The notes beneath the pieces were generated by a model, which made no database searches, was not told where the DNA came from, and worked only from the letters and a program-made list of their open reading frames with translations. Shown here piece after piece: positions 1 to 7,422 of a DNA stretch of 12,940 nucleotides. The DNA comes from Sulfurimonas sp. UBA6792. GTDB lineage: Bacteria > Campylobacterota > Campylobacteria > Campylobacterales > Sulfurimonadaceae. The DNA lies in NCBI GenBank assembly GCA_002452425.1, contig DKFQ01000099.1, forward strand, positions 1 through 12,940. Reading direction: 5' to 3'. Within the stretch, counting starts at the first letter, position 1. The number at the start of each line of letters is the position of its first letter. The position numbers were made by a program, and so were the translations under genes.

Positions 1-25
1 GGTTCAAATCCTGTTTCCGCAACCA
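1..25 (+). tRNA. 3' end of a tRNA, identity cut off (partial)
   Basis: The first 25 bases read as the 3' part of a tRNA. They contain GG then the T-loop TTCAAAT (3-9), the 3' T-stem strand CCTGT (10-14), the 3' acceptor strand TTCCGCA (15-21), discriminator A (22) and an encoded CCA (23-25). The 5' acceptor strand would be TGCGGAA, so the first pair is U1-A72. The anticodon lies outside the window, so the amino acid cannot be read. A73 fits Leu and several others and argues against Asn, Gln or Gly. Confidence 0.85.
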
Positions 26-54
26 TAATCACAAGTTTTTTCAACGTAAATTCT

Positions 55-73
55 AAAAAGAGAAACACTTTTT
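55..73 (+). terminator. possible weak terminator after the first tRNA
   Basis: Thirty bases after the CCA end, AAAAAG (55-60) can pair with CTTTTT (68-73) across a 7-base loop. The stem is nearly all A-T and the following bases are only partly T-rich, so this is a weak candidate for 3' end formation of the first tRNA transcript. The rest of the spacer up to 212 shows nothing I can name. Confidence 0.2.
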
Positions 74-212
74 ACTTAATCAACATTTATTAAACCGCTT
101 GTTAAAAAATTATTTCACATAAAGCATAGAGAATACCTTATCGCAAATGTTGCTTTTGGATTTATAGATTTGTAGATTGATGTTTTTTTATCTATGAAAA
201 TGAAAATGTGTG

Positions 213-287
213 TGGATGGGGTAGAGGGATTCGAACCCCCGGATGACTGGACCAAAACCAGTTGCCTTACCGCTTGGCGATACCCCA
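213..287 (-). tRNA. tRNA-Gln (anticodon UUG)
   Basis: The reverse strand folds into a full cloverleaf. The acceptor stem is TGGGGTA/TACCCCA (287-281 with 223-217). The D arm has the GCC/GGC stem with GG in the loop. The anticodon stem is ACTGG/CCAGT around loop TTTTGGT, giving anticodon TTG. The variable loop is five bases, and the T arm carries loop TTCGAAT. The discriminator is U73 and CCA is encoded (215-213). The U1-A72 pair is the feature that, in bacteria without GlnRS, marks tRNA-Gln for the GatCAB amidotransferase. That fits Campylobacterota, which charge this tRNA with glutamate first. It stands alone here, on the opposite strand to the tRNA at 1-25. Confidence 0.97.
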
Positions 288-315
288 ATAAATAGTATTG
301 ATAAAATCGGTTGGA

Positions 316-321
316 ATTATA
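316..321 (-). promoter_or_regulatory. candidate -10 box for tRNA-Gln
   Basis: A perfect TATAAT on the minus strand lies 28 bases upstream of the tRNA-Gln 5' end, a plausible distance for a short 5' leader. There is no good TTGACA at 16-18 bases. Housekeeping promoters of Campylobacterota often lack a recognisable -35 box, so this does not count against it. The match alone is weak in A/T-rich DNA. Confidence 0.4.
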
Positions 322-474
322 AATATAGTAGCCTTATACAACACTTAATTGCTGTATGCTTTAGAGTAAAATCTTCTGTTTTTACCCATTAAAAAAAGCT
401 CAAAAAATCATCGCTACAAATAGAAAAAAAAGATGTATTATTCCGCTATTATTCAAAATAAACAGAGGAATTTT

Positions 475-1455
475 ATGGGAAGTTTGACTGTTAACAAACA
501 GAAGTTAAAACGTTTTAACATCGCTACAAAACCTATCATGGAGAGCTATCTCTCAAAGCTCAAAACAGACCTGAGCGACTACACTTTCGCCGCAAATTTT
601 ATATGGCTTGCCAACAGCAGCGGTTTTTATGCTGTGATAAACAAATGCTTCTGCCTTTTTATCATGACGGGCGGAGAGCTTACCATGCTACTTCCTCCTC
701 TTGGAAAGAAAAAACATACTACGGAGGCGATGATAAAGTGCTTTGAAGTGATGAACGCAAACAACTCTTCGCCATACTATTCTCGCATTGATTATGTGCA
801 AGCTTCAATGCTTGAAGAGTTTGTGCAATCAGCTGATGAAGCCGAGAGTATGTTTCAGATGCTTGAGAAGTACATTGTCGAAAAAAAGCTTGTTGACTAT
901 GTCTATGATGTTGATGCGCTTATAGAGCTTCGCGGAAACAGCTACCACACAAAACGTACTGAGATAAATAAATTTATGAAATCTTATCCGGACTACACCA
1001 TAGAACAGCTCGATAGCGCAAAACATAGAGATGAAATCATGCATCTTTTTAACAAATGGGTCTCCGATCGGGTAAAGTATATGCCAAAAGAGGAAGCGGA
1101 AGTGTTTTTAGAGGGGATTCATCAGGAACGCCATGCCATCAAGCAGATGCTAAAAAACTATGATGCGCTCTCTCTTTTGGGTCTTGTTATCTACATAAAC
1201 GGTGAACTTAAAGGCTTTACCGTCGGTGAGAGAATTAGCCAAGACACAGCGACTGTTATCATCGAAAAAACAGATTTTGAAGTGCTTGGATGCGCACAGT
1301 TCATCTTTAGAGAGTTTTCAAAAATGCTCAAAGAACACTATGGGGTACACTATATCAATGTCGGTGATGATATGGGGTTTGAGAATCTGCGCAAGGTGAA
1401 GATGTCTTACCGTCCCTACAAGCTTGTGCCAAAATATACTATTTACCAAAAATGA
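475..1455 (+). CDS. DUF2156 (phosphatidylglycerol lysyltransferase C-terminal-like) protein
   Basis: A 326-residue soluble protein of the DUF2156 family, which has a double GNAT-like fold and is related to the catalytic domain of MprF/LPG synthases that transfer aminoacyl groups from tRNA. Family hallmarks are visible: YVYDVDALIELRG with KR (residues about 142-161), and near the C-terminus NVGDDMGFENLRKVKMSYRP (295-314), the usual D-G-x-x-x-LRxxKxSYxP block. The MprF membrane domain is absent, and no signal peptide or membrane helix is seen, so a cytoplasmic acyl- or aminoacyl-transferase is likely; the substrate is unknown. I chose the ATG at 475 because AGAGGA sits at a proper distance before it. 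An in-frame ATG at 433 has only an A-tract upstream. The stop overlaps the next gene by ATGA, so the two are probably translated together. Confidence 0.88.
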   Translation: MGSLTVNKQKLKRFNIATKPIMESYLSKLKTDLSDYTFAANFIWLANSSGFYAVINKCFCLFIMTGGELTMLLPPLGKKKHTTEAMIKCFEVMNANNSSPYYSRIDYVQASMLEEFVQSADEAESMFQMLEKYIVEKKLVDYVYDVDALIELRGNSYHTKRTEINKFMKSYPDYTIEQLDSAKHRDEIMHLFNKWVSDRVKYMPKEEAEVFLEGIHQERHAIKQMLKNYDALSLLGLVIYINGELKGFTVGERISQDTATVIIEKTDFEVLGCAQFIFREFSKMLKEHYGVHYINVGDDMGFENLRKVKMSYRPYKLVPKYTIYQK

Positions 1456-1889
1456 GAATCAGAAAAGCCTTAAAGAGTGATGTAAAACAACTCTTTTTGT
1501 TGGAAAAAAAACTCTTTTCCAAAGAGAGTTTTCCTCTCTCTAAAGGCTCTTTTAGGTACCATATCAAAAACAGTTCTCTTTTTGTAATGCAAGAAGGGTA
1601 TGATATAGTAGCTTATGTTTTAGTTTTAGTAAAACGCAAAGATGCAAAACTCTACTCCATCGGCGTGGATGACTCTTGGCGTGGTCAAAAAATAGCTAAC
1701 CGACTGCTTCAAAAAAGCATAGAAGAGCTACGCAAGCTTGGGTTTGTTACTCTTGTGCTTGAAGTGCGTGTTGACAATCTTGAAGCCCTTGCTCTTTACC
1801 AAAAGATAGGGTTTGAGATACAAAAGAGACTTAAAGCGTTTTATGGTGATGGGTGCGATGCCTATTTGATGAAATTGCATTTGGTATAA
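1452..1889 (+). CDS. GNAT family N-acetyltransferase, RimI-like
   Basis: A 145-residue single-domain GNAT acetyltransferase transferring an acetyl group from acetyl-CoA to an amine. The acetyl-CoA-binding motif A is at residues 69-86, with R77-G78-Q79-K80-I81-A82 as the pyrophosphate loop (Q/R-x-x-G-x-A). The segment N109-LEALALY-116 followed by KIGF matches motif B of RimI-type enzymes, and the ending Y131-GDGCDAYLM resembles the RimI C-terminus. Length is typical for RimI (about 145-150). RimI acetylates the N-terminus of ribosomal protein S18, but related GNATs have many targets, so the substrate is not settled. It starts inside the stop of the DUF2156 gene (4-bp overlap) and its stop overlaps the ribosome-binding site of mgtE, indicating a three-gene operon. 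Confidence 0.9.
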   Translation: MRIRKALKSDVKQLFLLEKKLFSKESFPLSKGSFRYHIKNSSLFVMQEGYDIVAYVLVLVKRKDAKLYSIGVDDSWRGQKIANRLLQKSIEELRKLGFVTLVLEVRVDNLEALALYQKIGFEIQKRLKAFYGDGCDAYLMKLHLV

Positions 1890-1901
1890 GGAAGGTATAG
1901 T

Positions 1902-3239
1902 ATGAAATTATCACTGCAAGAGTTGCTTGAAACACTCCAAAATATAGACGAAAATACCCACCCTTTTGATATCGCCGAACTTCTTTTAGAGCTTAGAGAG
2001 TATGATGAGAAGCTCTACCTAGAAGAGCTTGAGAAGATTCCGCAGGAGCTTCAAGCTCTTGTTATGATTGAGTTGCCTCGTCATTGTCATGAAGAGATTG
2101 TTGAACACTTTACTCCTGATGAGCTTGCGGGTCTTACAAATACTCTTGATACCGACGATGCGGCGGAGCTTATCCGTAATATCGAAGAGGTGGATGAGGA
2201 TGTTGCAGAAGAGGTTTTACAAAGCCTTCCAAATGAGGATAGAGAAAATCTTGAGACGCTTATCTCTTATGGGGAGTATGAAGCTGGTGCGTACATGCAA
2301 ACCGAGCTTTTTTCTGCTTTTTTGGATGAGAGAGTCGGAGAATCTATTCTTAGACTTAAAGAACTAAAGGCAAAAAAAGAGCTTGACAGTGTTTATCAGG
2401 TTTATGTTATCACTAGAGAGAGGGATTTTTTAGGCTCTATTGCGCTTGAAGATTTGATTTTGCTTGGACCAAATGTTTACTATAGTGAACTTATCAAAGA
2501 GGGCGTGAACCGTGTGAGCGTTAACGCGCTTGATGATATCCATGATGTTGTTGAGATAGCTTCTAACTACGATATGGGTGTTATCCCTGTTGTGGATGCA
2601 CGTAGAAAACTTGTGGGGCGTATAACCTCGGATGATATCTACGACATCATTGAGGAGCGTGACACCGAACAGCTCTATAACCTTGCAGGGGTAAATGATG
2701 AAGCGGAGCAGGAAGAGAGCCTCTTTCACATAGGAAAGTACCGAGCTTATTGGCTTGGAATCAACCTCTTTACGGCAATAGCTGCTTCTGTGGTTATCGG
2801 CTTTTTTGATACTACCATCCAGTCTCTTGTCGCACTTGCGGTGCTTATGCCCATCGTAGCCTCTATGGGCGGCAATGCGGGAACGCAAACGCTTACCGTT
2901 ACCGTGCGACAGATGGCACTTGGTGAGATTAACAGTGACGATGCGAAAAAAACCATCAAAAAAGAGGTTTATCTCTCACTGATGAACGGAATGATATTTG
3001 CGCTTATCATGGGGCTGATAGCTTGGGCTTGGTTTAAGATGCCTCTGCTTGGTGTTGTGATAGCCATGTCGATGGTTATCAACCTTCTTTCCGCTGGTTT
3101 CTTTGGCTCAGTTATCCCGCTTGTACTGCAAAAAGCAGATATCGACCCCGCAGTAGGCTCTTCTGTTTTGCTTACCACGGTAACAGATATCGTCGGTTTT
3201 TTCAGCTTTTTAGGGCTTGCGACGATTATATTGCTCTAA
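1902..3239 (+). CDS. mgtE: MgtE family magnesium transporter
   Basis: A 445-residue protein with the complete MgtE architecture: an acidic superhelical N domain (about 20-125), a pair of CBS domains (about 130-250), a connecting plug helix (about 250-278) and five membrane helices (about 283-445). The family signature is at 316-329 (PIVASMGGNAGTQ) and continues into LTVTVRQMALGEI. DPAVGSS (415-421) and TTVTDIVGFF (425-434) form the last helix, where D429 matches the ion-selectivity aspartate of the Thermus homologue. Family knowledge: a homodimeric inner-membrane Mg2+ channel that closes when Mg2+ binds between the N and CBS domains; the many acidic residues there agree. AAGGAAGG (1888-1895) is the ribosome-binding site. 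The 3' end overlaps the glgB stop codon on the other strand. Confidence 0.97.
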   Translation: MKLSLQELLETLQNIDENTHPFDIAELLLELREYDEKLYLEELEKIPQELQALVMIELPRHCHEEIVEHFTPDELAGLTNTLDTDDAAELIRNIEEVDEDVAEEVLQSLPNEDRENLETLISYGEYEAGAYMQTELFSAFLDERVGESILRLKELKAKKELDSVYQVYVITRERDFLGSIALEDLILLGPNVYYSELIKEGVNRVSVNALDDIHDVVEIASNYDMGVIPVVDARRKLVGRITSDDIYDIIEERDTEQLYNLAGVNDEAEQEESLFHIGKYRAYWLGINLFTAIAASVVIGFFDTTIQSLVALAVLMPIVASMGGNAGTQTLTVTVRQMALGEINSDDAKKTIKKEVYLSLMNGMIFALIMGLIAWAWFKMPLLGVVIAMSMVINLLSAGFFGSVIPLVLQKADIDPAVGSSVLLTTVTDIVGFFSFLGLATIILL

Positions 3240-5125
3240 AGTTTCTTCAACAAAAGAACACTTAGGGCAGGAAGCGTTACGCAAATGGAGTTTTGGCGTC
3301 CGTGATGCTCTTTTTGTTCACTTTTGATTTCTGCTGGATTTTTTGGACCCCAGCCCCCAAACTCCTCACTTTGTGAGTTGAAAATCTCTTTGTAAACTCC
3401 TTTTCTTGGCACACCCAAAAGATAATTTTCTCTTAGGCAATCTGAAAAATTGCAAACCACCAAAAGTTCTTCATCTTTGTCTGCTTTTCTTAAAAAAGCG
3501 ATAACATTGGACTCATAGTCTCTCTCATCTATCCACTCAAATCCGTTGGTATCGTTGTCAAACATGTGAAGCGATGGCTCTTCTTTGTAGAGTCGGTTAA
3601 GCTCTTTGATGAGTTTTTGAACGCCGCTGTGCATAGGAAAATCCAAAACTTCCCAATCAAGGCTTTTTTGGTAGTTCCATTCGCTAAACTGGGCGATTTC
3701 TCCGCCCATAAAGAGGAGCTTTTTCCCAGGGTGTGCGAACATAAAAGCATATAAAGCTCTTAAATTGGCAAACTTTTGGTTGTAGTCTCCTGCCATTTTG
3801 TTGATGAGCGAACCCTTCATATGCACCACTTCATCATGGCTAAGAGGGAGAATGTAATTTTCGTTGTACATATAGACAAAGCTAAATGTAAGTTCGTGGT
3901 GGTGGTGTTTGCGTACAACGGGGTCATTTTTCATGTATTTTAGCGTGTCATGCATCCACCCCATGTTCCATTTGTAGCCAAATCCAAGACCTCCAGCATC
4001 CACGGGTGCGCTTACCATCGGGTACGCTGTTGCCTCTTCTGCAAACATCATAACATCATCGTGTGCGGCGTAAACTGAGCTGTTTAAATCCTGCAAAAAC
4101 TCTATCGCACCTAAGTTTTCATTGCCGCCAAATTTGTTTGGTATCCACTCGCCCTCTTCTCTTGCATAGTTGAGATAGAGCATCGAAGAGACGGCGTCAA
4201 CACGGATACCGTCTATGTGGTACATCTCCAGCCAAAACATCGCCGAGCTGATAAGAAATGAACGCACCTCTTCTCTCTCATAGTTAAAGATGGCACTGCC
4301 CCACTGTGGATGATATCCAAGCCGTGGGTCTTTGTGTTCATAGAGGCAAGTGCCGTCAAAGTTCATAAGCCCATGTCCGTCCATCACAAAGTGAGAAGGT
4401 ACCCAGTCTAAAATCACTCCAATTCCCGCTTGATGCATGATGTTTACAAACTCCATAAACTCTTTTGGCGAACCGTAGCGTGCAGTCGGAGCGAAATATC
4501 CGCTTACCTGATACCCCCACGAACCCTCAAATGGGTACTCTGTGATGGGAAGCAGCTCCACATGCGTAAAACCCGTCATAACAAGATACTCTGCAAGCTG
4601 ATGTGCCGCTTCTTTGTAGCCAAGACCTCGCCTCCAAGAGCCAAGATGCACCTCATATACGGAGATAGGCGCATGACGGGAGTTTGCATTTTTACGCTTA
4701 TGCATCCACTCTTTATCATTCCATTCATATCCAGTTAAAGAGTAAATCTTTGAAGCAGATGCGGGTGCAACTTCGGCATAAAATGCAAAAGGATCGGCTT
4801 TATCTGGGTTTGCGTTAGACTCTTGTGTGTGGATATGATATTTGTAGGTACTCATCATCTCCACGCCTTCGACAAAACCCTCCCAAATACCCGAATCATC
4901 CTCTCTTTTTTTTAGATGGTGCGAATGGGTGCTATAGTTGTTAAAATCCCCACGCACGCTTACACCCTCGGCATTTGGAGCCCAAAGAGCAAAATATACA
5001 CCGCCCTTGCCCTCTCTGTGCATCAAGTGTGTGCCAAAATGGTTGTAAAGTTTCGTATGTTTGCCCTCTCTAAAGAGGTAAACATCGTACTCGCTAAATC
5101 TGCTTACATCATAAAAAACGCTCAT
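3236..5125 (-). CDS. glgB: 1,4-alpha-glucan branching enzyme GlgB
   Basis: A 629-residue GH13 branching enzyme that cuts alpha-1,4-glucan and rejoins the piece by an alpha-1,6 bond, making glycogen branches in the cytoplasm. A CBM48-type N2 domain (about 25-120) is followed by the catalytic barrel. Conserved regions are D240-WVPSHF (I), GIRVD310 with nucleophile D310 (II), AEEAT with acid/base E363 (III) and LSHDEVVH with H430-D431 (IV). An all-beta C domain ends the protein. It is about 100 residues shorter than E. coli GlgB because the N1 domain is missing; this short form is common in bacteria. The ATG lies in the ATGA overlap with the stop of the upstream glycogen synthase, and GAGAGG precedes it. 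It is the last gene of the operon and meets mgtE head-on with a 4-bp overlap. Confidence 0.97.
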   Translation of the reverse strand: MSVFYDVSRFSEYDVYLFREGKHTKLYNHFGTHLMHREGKGGVYFALWAPNAEGVSVRGDFNNYSTHSHHLKKREDDSGIWEGFVEGVEMMSTYKYHIHTQESNANPDKADPFAFYAEVAPASASKIYSLTGYEWNDKEWMHKRKNANSRHAPISVYEVHLGSWRRGLGYKEAAHQLAEYLVMTGFTHVELLPITEYPFEGSWGYQVSGYFAPTARYGSPKEFMEFVNIMHQAGIGVILDWVPSHFVMDGHGLMNFDGTCLYEHKDPRLGYHPQWGSAIFNYEREEVRSFLISSAMFWLEMYHIDGIRVDAVSSMLYLNYAREEGEWIPNKFGGNENLGAIEFLQDLNSSVYAAHDDVMMFAEEATAYPMVSAPVDAGGLGFGYKWNMGWMHDTLKYMKNDPVVRKHHHHELTFSFVYMYNENYILPLSHDEVVHMKGSLINKMAGDYNQKFANLRALYAFMFAHPGKKLLFMGGEIAQFSEWNYQKSLDWEVLDFPMHSGVQKLIKELNRLYKEEPSLHMFDNDTNGFEWIDERDYESNVIAFLRKADKDEELLVVCNFSDCLRENYLLGVPRKGVYKEIFNSQSEEFGGWGPKNPAEIKSEQKEHHGRQNSICVTLPALSVLLLKKL

Positions 5126-6588
5126 TTTTGCAACCTCTCAAGCGCATATCTATAAACCTTGTCATACTCTTTTGCCGCATCATCCCATCCGAAATGTTGC
5201 TTCATCGCCCTTTTTTGCATCGCCACAAACGCCTCTTTGTTGTTCGTGTAGGTATCTAACGCCCACATGATGGTGTTGTAGAGAGCTTGAGGCGTGGCAT
5301 CTTCAAACTTAAAGCCCACGCCGCTGTTCGTGAGGGCATCGAAATTTTCTATCGTGTCATCAAGTCCGCCTGTTTTGCGTACGATGGGAAGTGTGCCGTA
5401 GCTTAGAGAGTAGATTTGGTTTAGTCCGCACGGCTCGAAAAGTGAAGGCATCAAGAAAAGGTCGGCACCCGCTTCTATCTTGTGTGCCAAATCATCGCTG
5501 TAGCCAACATGGATAGCAAATTTGGAACCGTAACGATGGGCAATATGGCTAAAATAGCCCTCCGCCCACTTCTCGCCCGCTCCTAACATCACTATTTGCA
5601 CATCATGACCTAGCACCCACTCAACTATCTCGGCTATGAGTTCTATCCCTTTTTGTTTTGCAAATCTCCCCACAAAACCTACAAGCGGTACATCTTCTCG
5701 CTGCTCTAAATGGAAATGTTTTTGAAGATCATTTTTGCAAATAAGTTTTCCCTTTAGTGTATCTGCGCTAAAGTTTGCGGCGATTCTTTTGTCATGTTCT
5801 GGACTCCACTCAATGTAATCGACACCGTTTACTATCCCAAAGAGTTTATGGGCATGTGCGTTTATGTGCTGCTGCAAGCCAAAGCCAAATTCTGGCGTTT
5901 GAATCTCCCATGCATAGCGTTTTGAAACCGTTGTTACCGCATCTGCATAGGCGATACCGCCTTTTAGGAGGTTTACAAAGTCCATACTCTCAAACGCCTC
6001 AGGCGTAAACGGCTCCCATCCGCACTCCAAAAGCTCCATCACGCTTTTGTGAAAAACGCCTTGATGCTCTAAGTTGTGTAGTGTCAAAACTGTTGCGGCA
6101 TCTCCAAAATCATGCACAAATCGTCTCTTTGCCAAAAGCGGCACTGCGGCGGTATGCCAGTCGTTTGCGTGGATGATATCGGGATGAAAATCTATCATTT
6201 TAGCAAGTGAAAAAACCGCTTTGCTAAAGAAGATAAAGCGTGCGGCATTGTCACGGTATGCCTCTTTTCCATCATCGTAAAGCCCGCTTCTTCCAAAAAA
6301 CAGCTCATAATCGATAAAATAGATAGGAACACTGCTCTTTGGAAGCGTTGTGCGGTAAACCCCTGCCCAAAGTTCGCCCATCACACCCATCGGTACGCCC
6401 AAAGCTCCCTCAATATGGGTAAGTTTGGATTTGTCGATAGCGTAATATCTGGGCATAACTACCACAACATTGTGACCCATTTCGCCGAGTGCTTTTGGAA
6501 GAGAGAGGGCGACATCCGCCAAACCGCCTGTTTTTGCGAAAGAGGCAACCTCTGAGGCTACAAATAAGATATTTAACGCTTTATTCAT
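5122..6588 (-). CDS. glgA: glycogen synthase GlgA (GT5), copy 1
   Basis: A 488-residue GT5 retaining glycosyltransferase that adds glucose from a sugar nucleotide (ADP-glucose in characterised bacterial enzymes) to the non-reducing end of alpha-1,4-glucan. The N-terminal Rossmann domain carries K19-TGGL (nucleotide-diphosphate binding), NDWHT (142-146) and H171-N172. The C-terminal domain has R308 and K313 (GRFAKQKG), matching the catalytic Arg/Lys pair of E. coli GlgA, and E385-PCGLNQ, the E-x7-E type motif. All key residues are present and the length is normal (about 477 in E. coli). Its ATG follows the kinase stop by nine bases, with AAGGA overlapping that gap, and its stop overlaps the glgB start. 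A paralogue is encoded one gene upstream; which is the main synthase cannot be told from sequence. Confidence 0.96.
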   Translation of the reverse strand: MNKALNILFVASEVASFAKTGGLADVALSLPKALGEMGHNVVVVMPRYYAIDKSKLTHIEGALGVPMGVMGELWAGVYRTTLPKSSVPIYFIDYELFFGRSGLYDDGKEAYRDNAARFIFFSKAVFSLAKMIDFHPDIIHANDWHTAAVPLLAKRRFVHDFGDAATVLTLHNLEHQGVFHKSVMELLECGWEPFTPEAFESMDFVNLLKGGIAYADAVTTVSKRYAWEIQTPEFGFGLQQHINAHAHKLFGIVNGVDYIEWSPEHDKRIAANFSADTLKGKLICKNDLQKHFHLEQREDVPLVGFVGRFAKQKGIELIAEIVEWVLGHDVQIVMLGAGEKWAEGYFSHIAHRYGSKFAIHVGYSDDLAHKIEAGADLFLMPSLFEPCGLNQIYSLSYGTLPIVRKTGGLDDTIENFDALTNSGVGFKFEDATPQALYNTIMWALDTYTNNKEAFVAMQKRAMKQHFGWDDAAKEYDKVYRYALERLQK

Positions 6589-6597
6589 GTTAAGTCC

Positions 6598-7422
6598 TTA
6601 GTCCTTTAGAAGAAGTGCGCCCATTAAAGGTGCGCTTTTGAGTCTGCTTTTGCAGATTGTAACATTTTGGAGGCTGTTTGGTAGTGCGTACTTTTTGATA
6701 TTTTTTAGTATAAACTCTTCAAGATAAGGATTTGCTTCTATGACACCGCCGCCAAGTACCAAAACTTGTGGGTTAAAAAGGGTAAGTGTCACTCCTACTG
6801 CGGCTAAAAATGCCTCTTCAAACGATGCTACTATGCTATCTTCGCCCGTGTCTTTAAGTGCCTCTAAAGTGGGATCGCAAATGAGATTTTTTGATGCTAT
6901 CTGTTTGGCGATACCTGAACCTGAAGCAAAAAGCTCCAAGCAGTTGTTGCGTCCGCATCCGCATGTCAGAGCCGTTTTTTTGTAGGGGATATGTCCTAGC
7001 TCCGTTGCGACATTGTGTGCGCCTCTGATAACTCTGCCGCCATCTACTACTCCAAGCCCTAGCCCTGTTCCGACATAGAGTGCGCATATATTTTGTACGC
7101 CAAACTCTTTTGCTTCTGCCAAAACCGCACAGTTTAGGTCGTTTTGTATGTATAGTTTCACGCCAAATTTTTGCTCAATTACCTCTTTGATATTGTAGCA
7201 ATCAACTTTCATATTTGGCGAGGAGTGTATGATGCCATCCTCAACCTGCCCTGCGTATGAGATGCCGACAGTCGCGACCTTTTTGTACTCCAAGAGCAGT
7301 TTTTCTATCCAAGCGCAAAGCCCGATTTCACTGCTTTTTGCCTCTTTTTGCGCTACAAGCATACCTTCTTGCCAAAGTTCGGCTCTTAAGTGTGTTCCGC
7401 CTGCGTCGATGGCAAGATTCAT
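6598..7422 (-). CDS. ROK family sugar kinase, probable glucokinase
   Basis: A 274-residue ROK-family kinase without the N-terminal helix-turn-helix of ROK repressors, so an enzyme and not a regulator. Seen: phosphate-binding D6-AGGT at the N-terminus, N94-D95 (catalytic base Asp), VGTGLGLG (117-124), then E141-LGH144 and C154-G-C156-G-x4-C161-LE. The last group is the ROK signature, whose His and three Cys bind zinc and place the sugar. A GGG motif (224-226) belongs to the second ATP-binding segment. ROK kinases act on glucose, fructose, N-acetylmannosamine and others. Placed between two glycogen synthases, phosphorylation of glucose released by the neighbouring alpha-glucan enzymes is the most likely role; this is inference. 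It starts in the ATGA overlap with the upstream glycogen synthase stop. Confidence 0.9.
   Translation of the reverse strand: MNLAIDAGGTHLRAELWQEGMLVAQKEAKSSEIGLCAWIEKLLLEYKKVATVGISYAGQVEDGIIHSSPNMKVDCYNIKEVIEQKFGVKLYIQNDLNCAVLAEAKEFGVQNICALYVGTGLGLGVVDGGRVIRGAHNVATELGHIPYKKTALTCGCGRNNCLELFASGSGIAKQIASKNLICDPTLEALKDTGEDSIVASFEEAFLAAVGVTLTLFNPQVLVLGGGVIEANPYLEEFILKNIKKYALPNSLQNVTICKSRLKSAPLMGALLLKD

Noticed and set aside
165..200. ATAGAT/ATCTAT stem downstream of tRNA-Gln as a terminator
   Set aside because: The stem is short with a 20-base loop, and no T-run follows on the minus strand.
366..385. Hairpin GTAAAA/TTTTAC before the DUF2156 gene
   Set aside because: It is a six-pair, mostly A-T stem with no following T-run and no riboswitch-like conservation that I recognise.
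433..474. ATG at 433 as the start of the DUF2156 gene
   Set aside because: Only an A-tract precedes it, while the ATG at 475 has AGAGGA at the right distance; the added 14 residues look non-conserved.
409..530. Perfect 12-bp direct repeat CATCGCTACAAA at 409-420 and 519-530
   Set aside because: Twelve-base matches are expected by chance in a window this size; one copy is in a coding region and no further structure surrounds them.
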